A stretch of 64,000 nucleotides of DNA from Scilla litardierei (lineage: Eukaryota > Streptophyta > Magnoliopsida > Asparagales > Asparagaceae): NCBI GenBank assembly GCA_030789695.1, contig CM061142.1:154228714-154292713 (forward strand), written 5' to 3'. Numbering within the stretch: the stretch's first letter is position 1; each line of letters begins with the position of its first letter. This document shows, piece by piece, positions 9,772-19,189 of the stretch. Both the position numbers and the translations under genes were made by a program. The notes beneath the pieces are model-generated. The model saw nothing but the letters and a program-made list of their open reading frames with translations. It searched no databases and was not told where the DNA came from.

Positions 9772-12700
9772 TCACGTGTCCGGGAACAAAAGTGGAAAAC
9801 GCTCTCGCATCTCATCCTCATTCTCCCAAGTAGACTCTCCAGGTGAGTCGTGTCGCCACATCACCCTCACAAGATTGACAATCTTGTTCCGAAGTGACTT
9901 CTGACGCCTGTCCAGGATCTGCACTGGCTGCTGGTCATACGTCATATCGGGGCGAACGGTAATCTCTGAGAAATCCACAGCATGAGATGGATCGCTAATG
10001 TATCGACGAAGCTGCGACACATGGAAAACATTGTGAACTCCCTCCAAAGATGGCGGCAAGGCTAAGCAATAAGCTACCTCGCCAACTCTCTCCAGAATGT
10101 CAAACGGTCCAATGTATCGCGGGCTCAACTTCCCTCGCTTCCCAAAACGAATCACACCACGATTCGGGGAAATCTTCAGAAACACATGATCTCCAGGCTG
10201 AAACTCCAAAGGACGACGTTTAGCATCCGCCCAATGCTTAAAACGGTCCTGAGCAATCCTCAACCTCTCCCGAATGTTCCTGACAACATCCACGGCCTCC
10301 ACGATCATCTCAGGCCCCAACAACTCCCGATCACCAACGTCATCCCAACTCAATGGCGATCGACATTTCCTCCCATAAAGAGCGGCGAAAGGCGCCATGC
10401 CAATAGTCGCCTGGTAGCTGTTGTTGTAAGAGAACTCCACCAAGTGTAGATGGTCCTCCCACGAACCCTTGAAATCCAACATGCACGCTCTCAGCATGTC
10501 TTCCAAGATCTGAATTGTCCTCTCGGACTGGCCATCTGTCGGTGGATGGTACGCCGTGCTGAAACTCAGACGCGTACCCAAACTCTTCTGCAAACTCTGC
10601 CAGAACTGAGATGTGAACCTCGTGTCTCTGTCTGACACGATACTCACAGGGACTCCGTGAAGTCGTACGACCTCCTGCACGATTCACGTTACATCACCAT
10701 CCAAACTAGGAAAATGAAATAAAAACGGAGAGTAAAAGAATTTACCTCCATATATCTCCTTGCTAGCGCCTCAGTGGACTGTCCCACTCGGAACGGAATA
10801 AAGTGCGCGGATTTTGTCAATCGGTCTACGATCACCCAAATCACGTCATTCTGCTTCGGACTCCGAGGTAGTCCAGTCACGAAATCCATAGTGATGTGTT
10901 GCCATTTCCACTCCGGAATCGGAAGCGGTTGTAGCAACCCGGCCGTACGCTGATGCTCCGCCTTCACTTGCTGGCAAACCAAGCACTTGGCTACACTCCG
11001 AGCCATACTCCTCTTCATGCCATGCCACCACTAGTTCAGACGAAGATCCTGGTACATCTTGGTGCCACCAGGATGCACAGAATACGGCGAACTGTGTGCC
11101 TCCACCATCAACTCCTCTCTGATATCCCCAGCTGGCACACACAACCTGGCTCCAAACCTCAGCGAGCCATCATCATGAACCAAAAAGTCAGTCCGCAGAC
11201 CAGCTTCAACCTGCCCTCGAATCCTTACCAATTTCGGATCCTCAGCCTGGCCAGCCTTGATCCGATCCACAATCGTCGACTGTATCTGCATACACATCAA
11301 CGAAGAAGCCTCTCCAGGAAGAACAATCTCCACACCAGACTCGCAAAAATCCTGCTGCAATCTCCACTGCGAAGTCAAAATCATCACCGCTGGAAGCCTA
11401 CTCAGCGCATCAGGGACCACATTCACCTTGCCAGGGTGATACTGCAAATCAATCTCATAATCCGCCATGAGCTCCAACCATCGACGCTGTCGCATGTTGA
11501 GCTCCTTCTGAGTAAAAGTATACTTCAAGCTTTTGTGATCGGTGAAAATCTTCACTTTCTCACTCAGCAGGAAGTGCCTCCAAATCTTAAGAGCAAACAC
11601 AACGGCAGCCAGCACCAAATCATGCGTCGGGTAATTCTTCTCATGAACCTTGAGCTAACGAGACGCATACGCCACAACATGCCCGTACTGATGCAACACA
11701 CAACCGAGACCCTTGCCAGAGGCATCACAAAAGATCTCAAACCCACCGTTGCGATCAGGCACAACGAGAATAGGGGCAGTCGTCAATCTCTCCCTCAGAA
11801 CACCAAAAGCACTTTCACAATCACCCGACCAAACAAAAGGTACACCTTCCGCGTCAACCTGGTCATCGGCTCAGCAATACGGGAAAAGTCCTTAATGAAA
11901 CGCCGATAGTAACCAGCAAGCCCAAGGAAACTCCAGATCTCAGACGCAGACGACGGAACAGGCCACTCTCTGATGGCCCTAATCTTCTCGGGATCCACTG
12001 AAATACCATCTCCAGTCACCACATGCCCGAGAAAAGCAACTCTGTCCAGCCAAAACTCGCACTTTGAAAATTTAGCACACAACCGATGCTTCCTCAGAAT
12101 CTCCAACACCGTCCTCAAGTGCGAGGCATGCTCCTCCTCCGACTTCGAATAGATCAGAATGTTGTCAATAAAGATAACGACAAACTTATCCAAAAAGTCG
12201 TAGAAAATCATGTTCATCAGATTCATGAAAACTGCGGGTGCGTTAGTTATGCCGAAAGGCATAACCACAAACTCATAGTGTCCATACTTCGTCCTGAACA
12301 CTGTCTTCGGAACATCTCCCTTCTTCACCTTCAACTGATGGTAACCACTCCTCAAATCCAATTTAGAAAACACCCTCGAACCTCCAAGCTGATCAAAGAT
12401 ATCATCGATGCGAGGCAACATGTATTTATTCTTGATGGTCACCGCATTCAACTCCCGATAGTCCACGCACATGCGACGCGAACCATCCTTCTTCTTCACC
12501 AGCAGCACCGGTGCTCCCCACGGAGACACACTAGGGTTGATATAACCCTTCTGCAAAAGCTCATCCAGCTGCTTCCGCAATTCCTCCAACTCTACGGGTG
12601 CCATACGATATGGTGCCTTCGAAATGGGCTGCGCACCTGGAACAAGATCAATAAAAAATTCTAGAGCTCGATCAGGTGGCAAACCAGACATCTCCTCGGG

Positions 12701-13164
12701 GAAGACGTCATCAAAATCCCGCACCACAGCTGGCCACCCCAACTCCATCTGCATAGCCATAACCTCCACCGGTCTGGCCCGAAATCTGACAGGACCAAGC
12801 GAACTGCTACCACGGCTGAACTCAAATACTGGATGTCCGGGAATCTCGAACACCACCTTCTTCCTCCGACAGTCGATAGTATCATAGAAGCTCGCAAGCC
12901 AATCCATCCCAAGAACTGCATCATAGTTGATGATGTCGTGGACAACGAAATCAGCGTAAAGCTCATGTCCACAGACCACCAACGAGCAAGAATTGCAACC
13001 ACGATGCACCGAGACCACGCCATTCACTGTAACGATATTCCAACTCTTGGGAAGAGGGGACGTCGACAAGGAATGCTTCTCCACGAAGCTCCGAGAAATA
13101 ATGCACATCGATGCACCAGAGTCAAAGAGGACTCATGCAGGAAATGTGCACACCAAAACAACAC
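9772..13164 (-). pseudogene. pol: Tekay-1 pol: protease, reverse transcriptase, RNase H, integrase, chromodomain
   Basis: Copies and integrates the element. In element order: aspartic protease with DSGAS (about 13109-13123); reverse transcriptase with [10 protein letters not shown] and FIDN in place of FIDD (Asn codon 12161-12163); RNase H ([10 protein letters not shown] onward, about 11760-11450); integrase HHCC zinc finger (to CLVCQQ, about 10960); catalytic core with TMDFVTG, SDRDTRF and QSERT; and a chromodomain ([10 protein letters not shown] to FPLLFP, 9775-9930), thought to steer insertion to chromatin marks. A candidate intron splits the integrase (10675-10745). Lesions are TGA at 13133-13135, a frameshift near 11845, TAG at 11655-11657, TAG at 11031-11033 and the catalytic Asp-to-Asn change. 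It is inactive as it stands. Confidence 0.88.
10675..10745 (-). other. Candidate spliceosomal intron in Tekay-1 integrase (71 bp)
   Basis: The integrase frame reads ARRYME, then GTAAATTC...CGTGCAG, then EVVRLHGVP. Removing the 71 bases joins the frame exactly, with the length expected for the family at this point. The segment is T-rich, has GT and AG ends and a branch-point-like TGTAAC 20 bases before the acceptor. Tekay-2, a different family, has a 73-bp GT-AG segment at the same codon. Without splicing a stop is met inside it. Confidence 0.7.
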
Positions 13165-13277
13165 CTAACAAGCAATTAACAATCAAACCCTAGTCTAGCA
13201 AACAATCATGTTCAAGCAAACAACACAATCTAACAATCAAAACCAGCTAGGAAAGTAACAGCTAGATTGAGGATTAC
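13165..13277 (-). other. Candidate spliceosomal intron between Tekay-1 gag and protease (113 bp)
   Basis: After gag residue 377 the sequence reads GCAG|GTAATCC...TTGCTTGTTAG|GTGTTG. Splicing would fuse the gag tail (DEVIAG) in frame to VVLVCTFPA and then, past one TGA, to protease VLFDSGAS. That is the usual gag-protease junction of this clade. The segment is T-rich. Unspliced RNA ends Gag inside it at 13237. Confidence 0.6.
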
Positions 13278-14409
13278 CTGCGATAACCTCATCCACAGCC
13301 TCGCTCTCCACAGCGGTCATCAGAAAAGCCTGCCTCCTCAGCGGAATAGCCTGCTGAAAAGCCTGCCTCTGTGGAACAAGAGCTGCTCCACGTCCAGAAG
13401 GAACAGACGCTCGCTGCTGCAACGGCTGTGCTGCAACAGGTGCCCTCCGCAGCTGATTCGCATGCCGACAATCCTTCGCGACATGAGAAGCATCACCACA
13501 AACCAAACACTGACCCAAAAACTTCCTACATTGATGCTTGATGTGGCCAGGCTTACCGCAGAAATGGCAAGTCTTCAGAATAGGCCCTCCTGGCCTCTTA
13601 AACTGAGCTGGTTGATTAGGCTTGAAACCAGGCCTAACCACCACCCTGGCCTGCTCCATAGGCCTCTTCCCAGCACCGGAAACATGTCCTCTCCTCTGAC
13701 TCAGATTCAGCTCCTGCCTCCTCGCAGCGACCAGAACCTTCTGATAAGAGTCCAGATCAGAGGAAGACACAAAACTCTGTAGCTCCAAAGCAAGTCCCTG
13801 CAGGAACCTCTGAGCCCTCTCATCAGCATCCTGCACCATCTTCGGTGTGAACCGACTCAGCCTAGTGAACTCTTGGTGGTATAGGTCCACCGTCAAGCTC
13901 CCTTGCTTCAGATCAATAAAGCGCTGCAGCATCTCCTTGCTAGCAGCCTTCGGAAAGAACTCCTCATCAAACCTGGACTTAAAGGTAGTCCAAGCTATCG
14001 GCTCCACCAGCATCTTCTCTTCCGCATCCCACCAGTTCCGAGCATTATCCTTGAGTTGCCGCTTCGCCAAATCAACCCATCCAACCGGGGTGATCTTGGC
14101 CATCTTCAAGTTATCTTCGATGTTCCGAATCCACTCATCGGCAGCCAGAGGACCCTCAGACCCATCGAAATATGCGGGACCCAGCTCCCGAAATTGCTTC
14201 GCTCCCAGCTCAGAGCGAGGGACATCCGGAAGTGCCCGGGCAGCTCGAGCAAGTGGAGCATTCTGGACTTGCAGGAGCACGCCCTGCTGCACTTGCAGCA
14301 TCTGGATCATCATCCGCATCATCTCTCCATTGGTGGGTTCCCGCTCAGGCTCCTCATCATGAGGGGGCGCACCACTACCTCCACCACGGGTGAATCGCCT
14401 TCCTGCCAT
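13237..14409 (-). CDS. gag: Tekay-1 Gag (390 residues, two zinc knuckles)
   Basis: Gag forms the virus-like particle in the cytoplasm. The ATG at 14409 follows a short leader and opens an unbroken frame of 390 residues. The retrotransposon Gag core lies at about residues 75-235 (FDGSEGPLAADEWI, then WWDAEE, then FKSRFDEEFFP). Two CCHC zinc knuckles follow: CHFCGKPGHIKHQC (281-294) and CLVCGDASHVAKDC (301-314). The tail is Gln/Arg/Ala-rich. The last 12 residues lie in the candidate intron, so they would exist only in the unspliced product. It is the only intact large gene in the window. It belongs to an element, not to the host. Confidence 0.9.
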   Translation of the reverse strand: MAGRRFTRGGGSGAPPHDEEPEREPTNGEMMRMMIQMLQVQQGVLLQVQNAPLARAARALPDVPRSELGAKQFRELGPAYFDGSEGPLAADEWIRNIEDNLKMAKITPVGWVDLAKRQLKDNARNWWDAEEKMLVEPIAWTTFKSRFDEEFFPKAASKEMLQRFIDLKQGSLTVDLYHQEFTRLSRFTPKMVQDADERAQRFLQGLALELQSFVSSSDLDSYQKVLVAARRQELNLSQRRGHVSGAGKRPMEQARVVVRPGFKPNQPAQFKRPGGPILKTCHFCGKPGHIKHQCRKFLGQCLVCGDASHVAKDCRHANQLRRAPVAAQPLQQRASVPSGRGAALVPQRQAFQQAIPLRRQAFLMTAVESEAVDEVIAGNPQSSCYFPSWF

Positions 14410-14555
14410 CTAGTGACACAGAAAACGAAGCAGATTAGACTCATAGCTTATGACTCGGACGTCGAACTTAGTTTATTGGACGTTCAAATATTATTATCGT
14501 TATTCCGATAATCACAGTTACAGAAGAGGGACCTGCATGGGCCATCAACAAAACC
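14410..14555 (-). other. Tekay-1 leader between 5' LTR and gag
   Basis: A 146-bp untranslated leader. On the element strand it starts GGTTTT and then has TGATGGCCCATGCAGGTC. The first 26 bases match the LARD-1 leader (from 19190) at 23 positions. The primer tRNA is not obvious; TGGCCCATGC is the best candidate, but I could not match it to a tRNA. Confidence 0.7.
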
Positions 14556-16610
14556 TGTCACGACCTGCTTCCCTAAAATGGAGGCGAGGCGTGAAAAGGT
14601 CCGCACGAGAGTGGAGCTGTGAAGCCCCAAACCCGATAAGCGTCAATAAAACATAAGCAGGTCCCTGTAACCACAAACGGAACAACAATAATAACAAAGG
14701 AGAGACAGAAATAAAATCTCATATCTCATAATTTGTCCAACATGAAAATTAAGTTCAACATCCAGAAAAGCCACCAGGCTAAAAGAAAGGGTCTAAAGGC
14801 CCAGAACAAGGCCAACAAAAAGGAACAGCGCAACAAAGTATAGGTGCTACGCACCGACGACAAAACAGCAGTCTAAAACAAAAAGGGGAAAGCTCAACGA
14901 AGACACTAGGACTGGTCCCCAATGTCCACGTACTCCCCGCCAAACACAGGCTCGGGCTCGGCGTCAACAAACACCTCGTCCTCTACAATGTACTCGGTCT
15001 CAGGATCTAACATGTGTCACCCAAAAGAGTAAAGGGGCACATGTCAGCAAGTCTAAAAGACTTGGGCAAGGAAACTGAAAGTAAGGCAACTAACAACCTA
15101 GCAGTTATAGTATGCATGACATGGCAGTTATAACATGAGTGCACAAGCAAGACATGGTGAAACAATAAGTACAAGAGAACAATTATCGGGACAAGTCAAG
15201 AGTAGCCAAGCTACTAACGATCTCAATCCATTCACTAGTCACATTTCAAGTTGTTTATAGATGTTTACGCCTTACAACTGAACGGTTTGGCGTTCACGCT
15301 GATTGGCCGCTTAACACTACCCCAAAACCCAGAGTTTACGCCTTACCACTACAGTTGCTGATCGGGCAGACTCCCAGTTGATTGGCCGCTTAACTCTTAC
15401 CCCCAATACCCACATGTAGACGAGCCAGGGTCCCTGCACACGTGCTCAGTAAATGAGCCAGGGTTGCCCCGCACAGGAGCTCGCATTCTAGTTCACGACT
15501 CATAAGCATTTGGCGTAGGGGTGCACCTAGCCGGAAACAAGCAATTCGGGCATTGGCTATCAACCAACACATGGCCCGCTTCTGGAACACGAGCCAGGAA
15601 ACACAAGTATTGTAGCGAAGCTACACAATCACGGAAACACTTAAAGAATGCAATGACATGACAATTAATTTGCGTACCGTTAATGGAAATTAAACATGAC
15701 ATGGTAATTGTGCAACATGATAAATGTCGGATCTAGCTTCGTTGTCAAGCTAGTTCCTAAATTTGCGCCTAGGCGAGTATCATTTCGTCGCCTAGTCTCT
15801 TTTACGCCTACAACAAGCAAATGGCCTAAAACATGGCCTAAACCCTAAGTGGCAAGTTTCACTTGCCTAGCACCGAGGATGACGATCAACGAGGGTTCGT
15901 CCCACGGACGCTAATCTACGGGGAAGTCGCTGTTATGGGGAAACAACATCAAAACAACATTCATTTCATTAGGGTTTCACAAAAACATAACGGGTTATGA
16001 AAACATTAAGAGATCGATTATTACCGTATCGGAAACGGAAGAATGATGTCGAGCAAGCACGACAACGGAAGAAACGCTCCGGGGAACCTAGGGTTCAGAT
16101 CTGGAAATGGATGGATAAGTTTGGAGAAATAGGGTTTTGGGGGATTTTGGGGGTTTGATGAGATTTTGAGGAAGATGAGAGGTAGAATGTGTTAAGGGAG
16201 AGTTTGGATGATGGATTTTGGGCTTGGGATGAAGGAATAAGGGTTTGAGGTAGAAGGGGGCTCAATGGGGGAGAAACTAGGGTTTTAGGTCGTGAGGAAG
16301 GAGAAGAAAACGTTTGGGAGGGGTTTAAATAGGAAGGGCTGGTGGCTGCCCAGAAATTAGGGTTTTGGCACTGGTTAGTTGGTCAGAGAACAACCACTCA
16401 CCGACTAGTTTGGGAACTAGTCGGTCGGTTGACCAACGCAGACCGACTAAGTCCAAACAGTAACTCCTGTACAGAAATAGGATTTAGATTTAGTCGGTCA
16501 AGGAACAACTACTGACCGACTAGTTTGGCATCTAGTCGGTCGGAAAATGAACTTAGACCGACTAAGAAGGAACAGTAACTAGTACCAAAAATAGTTGATG
16601 AGTTAGTCGG
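14556..16610 (-). repeat. Tekay-1 5' LTR, truncated
   Basis: Matches the 3' LTR from 7235 to about 9279, then stops. About 445 bp of the U3 edge are absent, including the terminal TGTAACG and the target duplication. Differences from the 3' LTR are mostly transitions, plus small indels such as a 16-bp insertion near 15830. Confidence 0.9.
14906..15013 (-). CDS. Possible acidic mini-ORF, 5' LTR copy
   Basis: The second copy of the 35-codon acidic frame, with ATG at 15013 and TAG at 14906-14908. It is open, with Pro-to-Thr, Ala-to-Val, Thr-to-Ile and Val-to-Gly changes against the 3' LTR copy. In the 5' LTR it would lie in the transcript leader if transcription starts upstream. Confidence 0.25.
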   Translation of the reverse strand: MLDPETEYIVEDEVFVDAEPEPVFGGEYVDIGDQS

Positions 16611-16649
16611 AACAGTAACTAGTACCGACTAAGAAGGAACAGTAACTAG
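16611..16649. other. Filler DNA at the Tekay-1 / LARD-1 junction
   Basis: 39 bases made of two short copies of sequence lying just upstream (AACAGTAACTAGTACC and GACTAAGAAGGAACAGTAAC). Such patchwork is typical of template switching during break repair. It joins the truncated Tekay-1 LTR to LARD-1 LTR position 871. Confidence 0.75.
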
Positions 16650-19189
16650 CCGCCTGCGAGACCCCAACGCCTCCTCCGACCACCGCGCAACGTCGACAGC
16701 ACCCTGCACCGGCCGTCGACCCACCGGAGACCCCCCTCGGTTGCCTTTCGTCGCCTGTAAGTCACCGGCAACGGCGGCCTCACCGCGAGCAGCAGCAGCT
16801 TCCCTTGCTGCAGCGTTTTTCGGCCGTCGTCGGCCTAGCGAGCGTCACCCCAGCCTCACAGACCACCGGGAAGTGCTAGTAGGCCGCCGCACGAACTCCC
16901 TGACCGTCGGAGATCTCTGTCTACACGTCGGAGAAGGAGATCAGTCCGTCGGGGCTTCACCTCCTTGCCGCAAAGCCTCAGCGTCGTCCCCGGCATTTCA
17001 AGCAGCTGTCGCGCCCTCCGACTGCTTCAGGCCGTTGGCATGGCGGCAGTGGTCTCTCTCGTGGTGTAGCACACGCTTGCGTCGGGGGAAACACAAGGAA
17101 GAAGGGTTACTGTCGCAAGGTATTATGAGTATGCTATATTATAATATTATAATATATAAGCTTATATTTATATAAGTGAAGTTATCAGTAAGATAGTACC
17201 CATTATCAGTAACTTAAGCAATACTAGTACTGCTATGTAATTTATATATGACTCCTTATAATAACATGTTTAGTAGTTATAATTATCTGATAGGGAATTA
17301 GAATATATTGAGTTTTATATATGTATGTTTTTATGTTACAGTAGTTCACAGGTAATAGGTATTATATGATTATATAAGTTAGTTGTAGTTATTTTGTTGA
17401 GTTTGGACCTTTAACTTGATATCACACATCCGTTAATGCAGATAACTCCACGCTACCCGCAGTCAAGGAATCAAGGCGAAGGCGACGCGAGCCGTTGTTT
17501 TCGGATCCGACGTCGAAAGTACATGTGACCGTCGAACCAGGTTAGTCCCCTAACTCGTAGCACAACCCACACCATATCAGAACTGAAAACCTAACTAAAA
17601 TCGGACAACTGCAACTAAATTTACTTTTCCGCACCAGTAAAACGCTGCTCACTGTAGAAATCGACCATCGGACAGCTTTCTGTGCATATAGGGTAGTGGT
17701 CGATCTAGGCTGATAAAACACCAAAACGTGACTCTGACAATTAGGGTAGTCCCGACAACCTAGAAATGAACCTAAATAGGATTTACTGAAAACGCGACCT
17801 GACATCGTCGCCGTGACCCCTTTTAAGACGGACTACCACGGACGCGACGACTGGACGAGACGCCCCGGACAGATGACACACTCGCCATCCTAGGCAAGTG
17901 TATCCCACTTGCACTTTTGGCCGTGCTTAGGCCTTAGTTGGTTAGAACTGAGAACTGTGAACAAAGAGAACCGGACGTGAAATGATAGCATCCGGGACGA
18001 CCTTTGACGGCTCAGACTTGACGACGAAGTCTGAGCCTGACAACAACAAATTTTGACATTGTAGGGCTATCATGTGTGTGCGTGTGTGTGGACACCCTAG
18101 AATAACCCTTCCCGTCTTGTCACGTCCCGTCTCGTCTTGCACAGCCTGCGGGCAATATGGCACTCTCCAAGCTAGAGAGAATGATCCCTTGTACTGATAC
18201 ACAGCCCAGAGGGCAATAGGGCACTCGCCAAGCTAGAGCGAGTGATCCCTTGTACTGATACACATCCCAGAGGGCAATAGGGCACTCGCCAAGCTAGAGC
18301 GAGTGATACCTTGTCGTGATACACAGCCCAGAGGGCAATAGGGCACTCGCCAAGCTAGAGCGAGTGATCCCTTGTCGTGATTGTCTTGTCTTGTCATTCT
18401 TGGGGTTTGGGGTTGGGTTGAGCATGCGCACGGCAAGAGGGTCTGATTCCCCTCGAATCGTAAGGCGTGAACCCTTTCGTGTCTCACTTGTCTTGTCTTG
18501 TCTTGTCCTGTCACGTCTCGACTTGTCTTGACACCTGTTGGTTAGTCCCGTAGTTGGTAGCACACGCTACGACTACTACTTGATACGCTTTACCTTCCAG
18601 CTACGTGTACTTCCTTTTGCTACTCTGTTATAACTCCAGCATGCTAATCAACCAGTAAATCGTCTGTTATAACTCCAGCATGCTAATCAACCAGTAAACC
18701 ATTGTTTAATAGTTGGTGCACTTGTAGTGGAGTCTAACCCTTCTTGTAGACTTTACCTGATGTACAGTTCCTTTTCTCTTGGGTGCTGTACGTCAGGTGT
18801 TCAGCCAGAGTTCGTGGACGAGGCAGACTCACTGGAGTACGAGGAGCCGAGGACGTCGACTCAGAGTACGTGCCTGACGAGGACCAGACCTTGAGGTCTT
18901 TTTAGTCGTCACTTTCAGAGGTTACTGCTTTTAGTTTGCTTTTAGATAGTTTGTTGCCATGCTTAGGCTTCTTTTTAGACTTTGTACTCGCTGGATATTA
19001 TACCTCTAATTTAATGAACGCAACTTTCCTTCTGTACTTCCTGTTGTTTCGAACTTTATAAATGCAAGAACCTGGAAATTTTTATAATGGTACCCCTACA
19101 GACGCTTATTGGGTCCGAGCTTCACAGCTCCGGCCTAAGCGGGCCTTGTCACGCTTCGCCTCCGTATTTTTGGGAAGCGGGGCGTGACA
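16650..19189 (+). repeat. LARD-1 LTR 1, right segment (LTR positions 871-3411)
   Basis: Ends GGGGCGTGACA at 19189. It restarts about 1 kb before the point where the left segment ended, so LTR positions 871-1869 occur twice (6236-7234 and 16650-17648). It differs from LTR 2 at under 2 per 100 bases in sampled stretches, much less than the left segment. It contains a 61-bp tandem repeat and, at 18797-18900, an acidic frame broken by one missing base. Confidence 0.9.
18140..18382 (+). repeat. Tandem repeat in LARD-1 LTR, 4 units of about 61 bp
   Basis: Four head-to-tail units containing AGGGCAATAGGGCACTCGCC and AGCTAGAGCGAGTGATCC. The first unit is the most divergent. LTR 2 has four matching units. 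They lie downstream of the exon-like blocks. Confidence 0.9.

Larger units (their letters stand above)
7235..16649 (-). mobile_element. Tekay-1, Ty3/gypsy chromovirus (Tekay/Del-like), nearly complete
   Basis: Minus-strand order is 5' LTR (14556-16610, truncated), leader, gag, protease, reverse transcriptase, RNase H, integrase, chromodomain, polypurine tract and 3' LTR (7235-9725). Integrase after RNase H plus a terminal chromodomain identifies a chromovirus. The LTRs differ at about 2-3 per 100 bases where I sampled, so the insertion is fairly recent. It sits in LARD-1 LTR 1. The outer 0.4 kb of its 5' LTR and the right target duplication are missing, replaced by a filler scar. Several stops and a frameshift disable pol. 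Confidence 0.9.

Noticed and set aside
10953..11909. 318-codon plus-strand frame opposite Tekay-1 pol
   Set aside because: It is the antisense shadow of RNase H and integrase. No domain, and the coding signal is clearly on the minus strand.
14536..14550. Firm primer tRNA assignment for Tekay-1 and the LARDs
   Set aside because: TGGCCCATGC is in a plausible place, but I could not match it to a known plant tRNA 3' end from memory, and it is missing in LARD-2.
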